The notes beneath the pieces were generated by a model. It was not told the origin of the DNA. It ran no database searches and saw only the letters and a program-made list of their open reading frames with translations. The translations under genes and the position numbers were made by a program. Source: CAZOOR01 sp964581505 (GTDB lineage Bacteria > Bacteroidota > Ignavibacteria > Kapaibacteriales > UBA2268). Taken from it: a stretch of DNA of 16,540 bases. Where the stretch lies: the NCBI GenBank assembly GCA_964581505.1, contig CAZOOR010000060.1:1-16540 (forward strand), given 5' to 3'. Shown piece by piece: positions 5,996 through 13,935 of the stretch (its first letter is position 1; each line of letters starts with the position of its first letter).

Positions 5996-8449
5996 TTATT
6001 TCTTGTCGGAAATAATTTTCATTACTTTATGTCTCCATTCCACCGGGATTGTAGAGTTGGAAATTGCACTATGTAACATCTTTAAATATTTCATTTGTCC
6101 GGCATAGTATTTAATAGCCTCCACAGCTACATTGCGTAATTTATAATTCCAATAACTTGCCGCCGCAAAGAGAGATTTAATATAATCATAATCCAAATAA
6201 TTTAATTTGCGTAATGTGCGAATTGCATTTATTCTTGTCTCGAAATCATAAGCATCACTTGCATAGCCGAGAAGTTCTTTCAAGAATTCTTCTTTTCCGT
6301 CAAGGATTGATAATTCGAGCCATTTCATTCTAATATTTTTCCCTCGCCACCCAACTTTATTCTCTGTCATATTTAAATAAATATTTAATTTATTCGGGTA
6401 CGCATTGGCAAGATTTGCAAGAGCAAGTTCTACATTTTCATAAGAAATATCATTAAGCAAAGACATATACGGCTTTCTCAATTCCACATGAATATCTTTG
6501 ATATAAGTAAGTACAGCATAGCGAACAAGAGCATCATTATCATATATTGCTTTTTTAATAATCATCAGAGGAGTATCATCACTCATATCAAAAGAACGAG
6601 TTGTAGGTAGTGTGCCGTTTGCAAACTCCTTGCCGATTTGTCTAATTATCTCCCCTTTTGTAAGGTGAAATGTTTCCTTGTCAAAAACTTTCTTCAATAA
6701 ATCAATCTTCTTATTCAAATCATAGGCACCTAATCCTAAGAGTGCGTCGTAACGAGCAATCATATCTGGCGCCATTAATGCTTGGGCGGCAAGTTCCGCA
6801 TAATCCTTTTTGAACGTTACTCTTTTCAGAATTCTATTATGTGGGTCGAAGAGAACAAAAGCAATATTTCTTCGGCGCGGATTAGGGACTTTAATGATAT
6901 TAATATCATTCTCAACCCAAGCCCTTATACTATCCGATGAACCGTCCCTGTAGTAAACGTTCAATTCAACCGGCATTTTGAAATTTTTCACTAACTCGTT
7001 TTTTTTATGAATTTGCTCTACCCTAACGAGTGTGAACCGTTTACCCGAGTTATCATCGGAAATATCATAGGAAACCTTATAATGCGGTTCACCACCACGA
7101 TAGAGCCATTCCTCAAAGAACCAATCAAGATTCATTCCGGTTGCTCTGTAAATAGCACGCAATAAATCATTTGTTTCTACATATTCATAATGATGTTCTG
7201 TTAAATATCTTTTTATTGACATTTTAAAATATTCATCGCCAAGTACATATCTTAGCATATCAAGAACGAGTGAACCCTTTTGATAAATCCTGAATGTTCC
7301 GGCACGGCTCGAAGCAATAGGATTGCTATTCTTTGCGGCAATAGAAAAAGTCTTTTTAATTTCGTTTAATTTATCATTCTGATAATAATCTTCACCGAAA
7401 ATATGCCGCTCGAACATTTTTGCCCAAAATGTAGCAAAACTCTCCGTTAGCCACCCATCTCGGGGTGTAAGATGTGAAACATAATTGCCGAACCATTGAT
7501 GGGCTAATTCATGAGCATTGACATTGATATAATTCCGTTGCCAATAAGCACCGCTATCAATTAACATATAATCGCCGAAAATAGTCGATGTAGTAGTCTC
7601 CATTGCGCCAAACAAATAATCTGCAACCGGTGCCTGACGGTACATTTCCCAAGGATAGGACAAGCCCATTTCTTTTTCAAAGAAATCAATCATTTCAGTA
7701 GAATAGCGGTAAGTCGTCTCGAAGCGAGATTCGTATTCGGGATAAAACCATAATTCTTCGCTTACCCCACTTTTGCTTTTTAGAGTTCTGCTTGCATATT
7801 GTCCGACAACAAGAGCAGTAGAGAAAAACGGGTGGTTATGTCCCATACGATAGTGCCAAGTCTTTGTTCCGTCAGCATTATCTTTGACACTTACCCTAAC
7901 TCCATTTGAGTAAACCTTATAATGCTTATCGAATGTAATGTGCAGAGTAACTAACAATCTGTCATCAATGAAAGGCAACCAGCCATGCGGTCTGTGCGCC
8001 CATATTTGCTTACGCAATTCACCTTTCTCTACATTCCACCCTACGAAATACGGATTGCCGTCTTCGGGCGATACAGTGTAATTGAAAGTAATCAAATAAT
8101 CTTTATCAATAGTTAGTTTCTCTTTCGGATAGATTACAACATATTTTCCGCTGACAGAATATTCAATTGGGACTCCGGTAATATTGATAGATTGAAATTG
8201 AAAATCCGGAGCATAGAATAATATTGAATCAGTATTTATGCGTTTCGTTCTAAAAGTAAAAATTGTTTTGGCAATTACCTTGTTTTTCTTCGGCTCGAAT
8301 TTCACAAAAGCATCAAGATGAATTAAATCAATAATTAACTCGACAGGTTTTGTGTTCGGGTCATAAAAATAAGTAGTAGTCTGCGACTGCGCAAACGAGT
8401 ACGTTACAAAGTAAATAAATAAACAAGCTACAATAATCTTAGTCTTCAT
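5996..8449 (-). CDS. M1-family metallo-aminopeptidase, exported
   Basis: An 817-residue M1 (gluzincin) aminopeptidase, which removes N-terminal residues from peptides using one zinc ion. Residues 1-20 form a signal peptide (ending YSFA), so it acts in the periplasm, at the surface or outside. The exopeptidase signature is GAMET at 281-285. The zinc site is HELAH (H313, E314, H317) plus E336 in WLTES, with the correct 18-residue spacing. Y389 in IYQKG is the likely transition-state tyrosine. Residues 450-540 fit the beta-sandwich that follows the catalytic domain, and residues from about 550 to the end look like helical HEAT-type repeats. It has no T9SS sorting tail, unlike the glycosidase nearby. 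It lies 18 nt downstream of the methyltransferase-like gene and is probably co-transcribed with it. Catalytic residues are intact. It likely serves peptide scavenging. Confidence 0.93.
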   Translation of the reverse strand: MKTKIIVACLFIYFVTYSFAQSQTTTYFYDPNTKPVELIIDLIHLDAFVKFEPKKNKVIAKTIFTFRTKRINTDSILFYAPDFQFQSINITGVPIEYSVSGKYVVIYPKEKLTIDKDYLITFNYTVSPEDGNPYFVGWNVEKGELRKQIWAHRPHGWLPFIDDRLLVTLHITFDKHYKVYSNGVRVSVKDNADGTKTWHYRMGHNHPFFSTALVVGQYASRTLKSKSGVSEELWFYPEYESRFETTYRYSTEMIDFFEKEMGLSYPWEMYRQAPVADYLFGAMETTTSTIFGDYMLIDSGAYWQRNYINVNAHELAHQWFGNYVSHLTPRDGWLTESFATFWAKMFERHIFGEDYYQNDKLNEIKKTFSIAAKNSNPIASSRAGTFRIYQKGSLVLDMLRYVLGDEYFKMSIKRYLTEHHYEYVETNDLLRAIYRATGMNLDWFFEEWLYRGGEPHYKVSYDISDDNSGKRFTLVRVEQIHKKNELVKNFKMPVELNVYYRDGSSDSIRAWVENDINIIKVPNPRRRNIAFVLFDPHNRILKRVTFKKDYAELAAQALMAPDMIARYDALLGLGAYDLNKKIDLLKKVFDKETFHLTKGEIIRQIGKEFANGTLPTTRSFDMSDDTPLMIIKKAIYDNDALVRYAVLTYIKDIHVELRKPYMSLLNDISYENVELALANLANAYPNKLNIYLNMTENKVGWRGKNIRMKWLELSILDGKEEFLKELLGYASDAYDFETRINAIRTLRKLNYLDYDYIKSLFAAASYWNYKLRNVAVEAIKYYAGQMKYLKMLHSAISNSTIPVEWRHKVMKIISDKK

Positions 8450-8467
8450 ATCTTAAAATAAATTTAG

Positions 8468-9313
8468 TTATGATTTTTTCTGAATAATAAGTCCCAGTGA
8501 TGTAGCAACAAATAATTTCCAATGCGATGAGATTAACAATTTGAGATGATTCTCTTTCCTATATGGCGGAATATGAATGAGCCAATCGTGTAATGAGTTG
8601 CCCTTGTTGAAATTAACGATAATTTTATGCCCTTCGGCTGTCAAGCGTCTTTCTAACTCTCGAATATCCGTTTCGCGAAAGAAAACCGTCAGACCATCTT
8701 TAACTGTTAGTTTCTTTGATAAGGTGAATTCGGTTGTGTGGACAGCAATACCACCGGGTTTCAAGGTTTTCAGACTGTTGAAAATAAAATCAGTGCATAA
8801 TTCCATATTCCCGAGATGTTCCAAAGAAGAAGATGACCAATTAAAATCATAGTCCCGCAAATCGTCCGGGATATTGTTCATATCAACATCTCTGAACGAA
8901 ACAAGTTTATGAAATTGTTCGGTTTCACAAATGCCCCAACGATTCAATGTTTGTAGTTCTGTGGCAACATTTCTGCCTTTAATCCAGCCACGGTCGTTTT
9001 TCTTTTCAATATTAATCTCAGTAGCAGTAAGCTCTACCCCATATTTTGCTAATACTGCGGGAATTGGCTCGCTACCGACACCGAAACCCAAGCCTCGCTT
9101 TCCGGCTTGGAGCATTCCGTTTTCCTTCAATGCTTGCAAAATAAAAACATACTCCCACTGTTGACGATTGTGATGATTTCCTTCTTTGATTTCCTCCAAC
9201 CATCTATCGTAAACCGGTTCGTTTGTTTGCTTGTATGTTACTAACTGCGAAGTTAAATCGGTCATTCCCGATACTTTATTTATAATAGGCATAATTATAC
9301 TCGTTTTTATCAT
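8468..9313 (-). CDS. Class I SAM-dependent methyltransferase-like protein
   Basis: A 281-residue cytoplasmic protein with features of a Rossmann-fold methyltransferase. The SAM-binding motif I region is GLGFGVGSEPIP (74-85), with the ribose-binding acidic residue probably E99 in ATEIN. A motif near SSSLEHLG and the following LKPGG loop resemble post-motif III of small-molecule or glycan methyltransferases. The substrate cannot be told from the sequence; the family also includes sugar and O-antigen modifiers. Alternative starts exist at M8 and M17; the first ATG is kept because the upstream DNA is AT-rich spacer. It is the first gene of a probable two-gene operon with the aminopeptidase and is divergent from the hydrolase gene at 9404, with 90 bp between. 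Confidence 0.7.
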   Translation of the reverse strand: MIKTSIIMPIINKVSGMTDLTSQLVTYKQTNEPVYDRWLEEIKEGNHHNRQQWEYVFILQALKENGMLQAGKRGLGFGVGSEPIPAVLAKYGVELTATEINIEKKNDRGWIKGRNVATELQTLNRWGICETEQFHKLVSFRDVDMNNIPDDLRDYDFNWSSSSLEHLGNMELCTDFIFNSLKTLKPGGIAVHTTEFTLSKKLTVKDGLTVFFRETDIRELERRLTAEGHKIIVNFNKGNSLHDWLIHIPPYRKENHLKLLISSHWKLFVATSLGLIIQKKS

Positions 9314-9403
9314 TTACGAATATAACAAGTTAAAAAAAACATAGAATTAAAAAAAATTTGATAAATTATATTTATGTAGTTGCGAAATTATAAAAACGGA
9401 AAT

Positions 9404-10156
9404 ATGCCATTTATTGAATACGATAACAAAAAAGTTTATCACAACAGCGAAGGAAGCGGCAATCCACTATTGCTCTTACATGGTAATGTCGTCTCGTCCC
9501 TTATGTTCAAGCAAGAAATTGAATTTTACAAAGATTTTTTTCAAGTAATATATTTCGACTATCCCGGACATGGCAGGTCTGAACGTCTAAATATGTTTTC
9601 CGATGATTTCTGGTACTATAATGCAGGTGCGGCAAAAGCAGTATTAGATGAGTATGATGTAGGAAATATTTCAATCATCGGAACAAGTGGCGGTGCTGTT
9701 GTCGGGCTTAATCTTGCCGGACTAATTCCAAATAATATTTCGGATATGATTGTCGATAGTTTTTTCGGGCTTCGGCTTTTCAAGGTAGATGCTGATAAAA
9801 TTATTAGTAAACGCACAAGAGCAAAAAAGGATTTAATGACATCATCGTTTTGGAAATATATGCATGGTGATGATTGGGAAAGTATAATTGATAATGATTT
9901 CGATATGACGAGGCGAACAGTTGCACACGGCAGACCGAGTATCTTAACCGATTTAACGAAAATTAATTTTCCGGTACTTGCCACTGCGAGCCGCCAAGAT
10001 GAATTAATTGATAATATCGAAGAGAGAACATTGGAAGTTATAGATTTGATACCCGATGGAAGAGCAATATTTTTTGATGAAGGCAAACACCCGTTTATGA
10101 TAACAATGCGAGAAAAATTTAGAGAAATTGCAATGAATTTTCTCACTTCCGATTAG
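9404..10156 (+). CDS. Alpha/beta hydrolase
   Basis: A 250-residue single-domain alpha/beta hydrolase without signal peptide. The HG oxyanion loop is at 25-28 (LHGN), followed by DYPGHGRS at 52-59. The nucleophile elbow is GTSGG with S95. The likely acid is D199 (RQDE) and the histidine H229 (EGKHPF), giving a complete Ser-Asp-His triad. The cap region is about residues 120-175. Ester, lactone or C-C bond hydrolysis are all possible, so the substrate is not assigned. A TTG at 9380 would add eight residues that fit no fold element; the ATG at 9404 preceded by GGA is preferred. It is the first gene of a probable plus-strand operon with the PilM-like gene and rsmD, 56 nt upstream of the next start. 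Confidence 0.82.
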   Translation: MPFIEYDNKKVYHNSEGSGNPLLLLHGNVVSSLMFKQEIEFYKDFFQVIYFDYPGHGRSERLNMFSDDFWYYNAGAAKAVLDEYDVGNISIIGTSGGAVVGLNLAGLIPNNISDMIVDSFFGLRLFKVDADKIISKRTRAKKDLMTSSFWKYMHGDDWESIIDNDFDMTRRTVAHGRPSILTDLTKINFPVLATASRQDELIDNIEERTLEVIDLIPDGRAIFFDEGKHPFMITMREKFREIAMNFLTSD

Positions 10157-10212
10157 ATTATTTGCAAAATTTGATTAAATTTGTGTTTGCAAGCAATTAC
10201 TATTTTCTTTCT

Positions 10213-11157
10213 ATGAATAATAACAAAATTTCATTATCGCTTTTCTTTGATGTTCAGAGAACCTATGCCGCCCTTACTCGAAATAATGACGGCACAAGGG
10301 AATTATTGTATATCAATTCCACAGAGCATTCCATATCGAATGCGAATCTCTCTGAAGGATTGAATAGTGCGGGTGTCGAGGAATTTAAAGCACTCTTAAA
10401 TAATATTGATTCCATTCCCGATGAAATCTCCATTACACTACCTAATTCAAATTTTGTTGTAACCCAAATTCCGTATCGGGACGCAATGACAGGCGATGAA
10501 CTGAAAGAATTAATAGGACTGGAAATAAAACATCATTTTGAGAATAGTGATATATTCAAACTCAATTGCATATTAACACCATTTTTCGATAATAAAAAGT
10601 CCGGCGATTATATTTTCCTGACTTTATTTGAAAAAACAATAAATAGTATAATTAATGATTTATTCCCAAGCGGGCGAATAGTTACCGGCATACAAACAAG
10701 TCAATTTGCCACCCTCAATTCATTTATATATAATTATCCCGAATTGAATGATAGCAGTGTTATTCTATTCGGTATATATGAAAACGAAATTGAAATAGCA
10801 CTAATGCAACAAGGTAAGCCCGTAACAATTTATTACAAATTATATTCCACTCCAAATGATTTATTGCAGACGGTTATTTCCGAATATAATAATTTAAGCA
10901 ATGAGTTTTCTGGTGCTCAATACAGAGTATTTACCTATGGAAATAAATTGAACGCCGGTATTTTGGAAAAATTGGATTTGAGCATTGGCAAGAGCAATGT
11001 CAGCAGACTGAACGCATTTAGGAAATTCACAACAAATCTTGATGATAGGACTAAGAGATATTGTTCCCGCACAGCACATATTTATCCCGCAACAATAGGT
11101 GGCGTCTTGCCGGATTTTACAGAACATATTTTGCTATTCCCCGATGAGAATAATTAG
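10213..11157 (+). CDS. PilM/DUF3822-like actin-fold protein
   Basis: A 314-residue protein with the segment order of PilM-type and DUF3822 proteins: an opening strand (about 5-22), then ISITLPNSN (72-80), a strand ending IPYRD, an amphipathic helix with GDELKELIGLEIKHHF (94-109), a DYIFLTLFE strand (132-140) and a helix after GIQTSQFATLN. PilM is the actin-like cytoplasmic platform of type IV pili; DUF3822 is its Bacteroidota counterpart, commonly beside rsmD, from memory of family synteny. No transmembrane segment or Walker A-type P-loop is seen. A TTG at 10162 would add 17 residues with no fold role, so the ATG at 10213 is preferred; it lacks a Shine-Dalgarno. The last codons overlap rsmD by 14 nt. 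No pilus genes are nearby, so a pilus role is unproven. Confidence 0.65.
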   Translation: MNNNKISLSLFFDVQRTYAALTRNNDGTRELLYINSTEHSISNANLSEGLNSAGVEEFKALLNNIDSIPDEISITLPNSNFVVTQIPYRDAMTGDELKELIGLEIKHHFENSDIFKLNCILTPFFDNKKSGDYIFLTLFEKTINSIINDLFPSGRIVTGIQTSQFATLNSFIYNYPELNDSSVILFGIYENEIEIALMQQGKPVTIYYKLYSTPNDLLQTVISEYNNLSNEFSGAQYRVFTYGNKLNAGILEKLDLSIGKSNVSRLNAFRKFTTNLDDRTKRYCSRTAHIYPATIGGVLPDFTEHILLFPDENN

Positions 11158-11698
11158 TGGCAAATACAAGAGCAGACGATTTGACAAGAAACTCCCGAGC
11201 GGAATCAGACCTACAACAGACAGCACAAAAGAAACAATATTCAACATACTCGGGAATATGATTGATTTTAACGCTCTGTCCGTCTGCGATATTTTTGCAG
11301 GTAGCGGAGGATTAGGATTTGAGTGCCTAAGTCGAGGAGCGGATTTCTGTACTTTTGTTGATAAAAGCGGAAAAGCACTCCACTATGTAAAGGATTTTGC
11401 CACTCATCTTAATATTGATAGCGATAGTTACGAATGTATAAAGTCCGATGCTTTTAAATTTCTCAGTCAAGAAAATAATATACAGTATGATATTATTTTT
11501 GTGGACCCGCCATATAATTTACGTATAGGAGATGGTGTCATTAATGGAATAATTGAGAGCGGACTGCTTAGTAGAAATGGGGTAATAATAGCAGAATCAT
11601 CTTTTACAGACGGTATTACATTACCGGCACATTTCGATATTCTTCACCATAAGATTTTCGGTACAACGCAGGTGCATTTCATTGCGGAAAAGGAATAA
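11144..11698 (+). CDS. rsmD: 16S rRNA (guanine966-N2)-methyltransferase RsmD
   Basis: A 184-residue RsmD, which methylates G966 of 16S rRNA in the small subunit. The conserved start is MRIISGKYKSRRF, so translation begins at 11144 inside the preceding gene and not at an earlier in-frame ATG (11099). IRPTTDSTKETIFNIL (21-36) is the family signature. Motif I is DIFAGSGGLGFE (49-60), with an acidic residue in FVDKS. DPPYNL (121-126) is the N2-guanine methyltransferase catalytic tetrad. Overlap with the upstream gene implies translational coupling. The stop is directly adjacent to the hemW stop on the other strand, with no gap. Confidence 0.95.
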   Translation: MRIISGKYKSRRFDKKLPSGIRPTTDSTKETIFNILGNMIDFNALSVCDIFAGSGGLGFECLSRGADFCTFVDKSGKALHYVKDFATHLNIDSDSYECIKSDAFKFLSQENNIQYDIIFVDPPYNLRIGDGVINGIIESGLLSRNGVIIAESSFTDGITLPAHFDILHHKIFGTTQVHFIAEKE

Positions 11699-12880
11699 TC
11701 AAATTGCTGAAATAATATTCAAAATAATCTCATCACAAACTCTATATCCCTTAGATGTTGCGGCAAGTGTTTTGCCGTCATAAATAAGGAAATCATCATC
11801 AATCATCTGTTGAATATAAGTACCGGCAACAGAAAATAAATCAAGAGAAAATTCTGATTTTAAATCACTCAGAATAAGCCCCTCTGCACGTAATCCGAGC
11901 ATAATAATTTCATTCAACTTATCAAGCTTTGATAATAATTCGCTGTCCTCAATAGGCAATTTCCCATTCTTAAGACTTTCATAATAGCGGTTCAAATCAC
12001 GCTCATTCCATGCTCGGCGTCCACGCAAATAACTATGAGCGGAAGGTCCGAAAGCCAAATACTCGCCACCACTCCAATAGTTTAAATTATGCCTACATTT
12101 ATATTTATCCGATAAAGCATAATTCGATACCTCATACTGGATATATCCGGCTTGGCGGAGAGTATCCATTGTATATTCATATAATTCGGCATCTTCTTCT
12201 TCATTTAATTTTCTAAATTTTCCGTTTTGTAAATCATTATACAATGGCGTTTCGGGTTCATAAATCAAACTATACGATGAAATATGCTCGGGGTACAATT
12301 CAAAAGTACGCTCCAATGAAAATGCCAGAGTATCTTTTGATTGCCCGGGAACAGAAAACATTAAATCAAGACTGATATTATCAAAACCGGCATTGCGGGC
12401 ATTGCTAAACGCTTCTTCAATTTGTCGGGGATTATGTATTCGCTCCAAAAAATTCAATTCGCTTGCTACAAATGACTGCGCCCCTATGCTCAAACGATTT
12501 ACACCTGCGGCTCGATAAGATTTAAGTTTAGCAGAAGAGAGCGTTCCCGGATTTGCTTCCAATGAAATTTCCGCATCATCAGTTATATTGAATTGACTAT
12601 GAAGCAATTTAATGATGCTTGACAATTGTCCGGAGGGCAACAACGAAGGTGTACCACCCCCGAAAAATATACTTGTAATTAACGGCAATTCCTTGTGTGT
12701 AGCGGTAAAGAGAGCAATTTCACGAGAAAGAAAATCCGAAAACACTGAAAGTGAATTCGGATTTATTAACAAATCAATATTCTGTTTGCGTCTATTTATT
12801 CCGGAAAACTCCTCGGAATAAAAATCACAATATCTGCATTTCCTTTCGCAGAATGGAATGTGAATATATATACCGGCCAT
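11699..12880 (-). CDS. hemW: Radical-SAM heme chaperone HemW
   Basis: A 393-residue radical SAM protein. The [4Fe-4S] ligands are C11, C15 and C18 in CX3CX2C, followed by DF rather than the extra cysteine of the HemN coproporphyrinogen dehydrogenase. GGGTPS (74-79) is the SAM-binding loop, and HNLNYW (264-269) is the HNxxYW heme-contact motif of HemW. These mark it as HemW, which hands heme to haemoproteins, not as an oxygen-independent HemN. It is the third gene of the lepA-lepB-hemW block, 5 nt after the lepB stop. Length is normal. Earlier annotations would call it coproporphyrinogen III oxidase-like. Confidence 0.93.
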   Translation of the reverse strand: MAGIYIHIPFCERKCRYCDFYSEEFSGINRRKQNIDLLINPNSLSVFSDFLSREIALFTATHKELPLITSIFFGGGTPSLLPSGQLSSIIKLLHSQFNITDDAEISLEANPGTLSSAKLKSYRAAGVNRLSIGAQSFVASELNFLERIHNPRQIEEAFSNARNAGFDNISLDLMFSVPGQSKDTLAFSLERTFELYPEHISSYSLIYEPETPLYNDLQNGKFRKLNEEEDAELYEYTMDTLRQAGYIQYEVSNYALSDKYKCRHNLNYWSGGEYLAFGPSAHSYLRGRRAWNERDLNRYYESLKNGKLPIEDSELLSKLDKLNEIIMLGLRAEGLILSDLKSEFSLDLFSVAGTYIQQMIDDDFLIYDGKTLAATSKGYRVCDEIILNIISAI

Positions 12881-12885
12881 TTAAT

Positions 12886-13917
12886 TTACTCAATAATTTT
12901 GCCGATTCTATTAAGTCGCAAATGCAGTATTCTCTCAAATATAGAATAAGGTCTGCCCATTTCGTCTCTATCAGGTAATGATAGATAAACAATCATAGGC
13001 GTACCAACAATATTTTCATAAGGAATAAAACCGAAGAATCTGCTATCAAGGCTATTATCACGATTATCCCCCATACCGAAGCAATAGTTTCGCTCGACCG
13101 TATATTCATTAGCAGGTTTATTATCAATTAAAATATTCTTTCCAGTGAATGAGATACTATGCCCTTCGCGTTTGATAAATATTTCCCATTGACGCCAATT
13201 GTCAGGTGTAATCTTTACTTTATCCCCCTCTTTTGGAATTCTAATCGGTCCGTAATTATTTGCAGTATATCCGGCACCAACCGGAAATGTCCTGAATTTA
13301 TCATAGGGACTTTCGCGAGTAAACTGTTCGTATTTGCCATATTCGGGTAATGGCTGGAACTTTCCGTTTACATAAAGCTTTTTATTTATCACCTGCAAGG
13401 AATCGCCGGCAGTAGCAACACATCTTTTTAAGTAATATTGGAACTCCTTTGCTTTCAATTCATCACGATTGCCGGGGAAAATAAAAACGATAACATCACC
13501 TTTCTCAGGGTCGCTGAATGCCGGAAACTTATAGAAAGGTAGAGGTAAATTTAAAAACGGAACAACCTGAGGTGTGGAAGGTCCGTATTTGAATTTATTA
13601 ACAAAAAGGAAATCGCCCGTCATCACAGTGCGTTCCATAGAACCGGTAGGTACAACAAATGAAGCAATTAAGAGACCGTTAAGAATCATAACAACAATAA
13701 TTGCCCCGACAATAGTTTTCGCCCAGCCGACAGCCAATTCCTTGAAACTCTTTGGTTCCTCTCTTTTGAGTTTATTTAATTTTTTCTTATGCTTATACCA
13801 ATTCCACAATTTGGCAAAAAAGTTATTACCCTCAATATCAGAGAATTTAACTTGTTCGAGAGCATTAATTTCTTCTTTTAGTTTTTTCAATTCAATTCTA
13901 TTTTCTTTTTTCTTCAT
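12886..13917 (-). CDS. lepB: Signal peptidase I
   Basis: A 343-residue type I signal peptidase, which cleaves signal peptides from Sec- and Tat-exported proteins at the outer face of the cytoplasmic membrane. Residues 1-62 are a charged Lys/Glu-rich cytoplasmic extension, followed by one membrane segment at about 64-86. The catalytic dyad is S93 in PTGSMERT and K164 in YLKRCVATAGD. The conserved GDNRDNSLDSR box is at 283-293. The protein is longer than minimal Gram-positive SipS types because of the N-terminal extension and an insertion around 180-280, as is usual in Bacteroidota. It would process the signal peptides of the glycosidase and aminopeptidase here. It lies 18 nt after lepA. Confidence 0.94.
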   Translation of the reverse strand: MKKKENRIELKKLKEEINALEQVKFSDIEGNNFFAKLWNWYKHKKKLNKLKREEPKSFKELAVGWAKTIVGAIIVVMILNGLLIASFVVPTGSMERTVMTGDFLFVNKFKYGPSTPQVVPFLNLPLPFYKFPAFSDPEKGDVIVFIFPGNRDELKAKEFQYYLKRCVATAGDSLQVINKKLYVNGKFQPLPEYGKYEQFTRESPYDKFRTFPVGAGYTANNYGPIRIPKEGDKVKITPDNWRQWEIFIKREGHSISFTGKNILIDNKPANEYTVERNYCFGMGDNRDNSLDSRFFGFIPYENIVGTPMIVYLSLPDRDEMGRPYSIFERILHLRLNRIGKIIE

Positions 13918-13935
13918 AATAAATTATCCAATAAA

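Noticed and set aside
9314..9403. Promoter boxes between the methyltransferase and hydrolase genes
   Set aside because: The region is so AT-rich that many -10-like hexamers occur without a correctly spaced -35, so no single call is defensible.
9616..10146. A 176-residue minus-strand frame
   Set aside because: It is antisense to the well-supported alpha/beta hydrolase with an intact catalytic triad, and its own sequence is low in recognisable motifs.
11699..12880. Oxygen-independent coproporphyrinogen III dehydrogenase (HemN)
   Set aside because: The fourth HemN cysteine is replaced by Phe and the HNxxYW motif of HemW is present.
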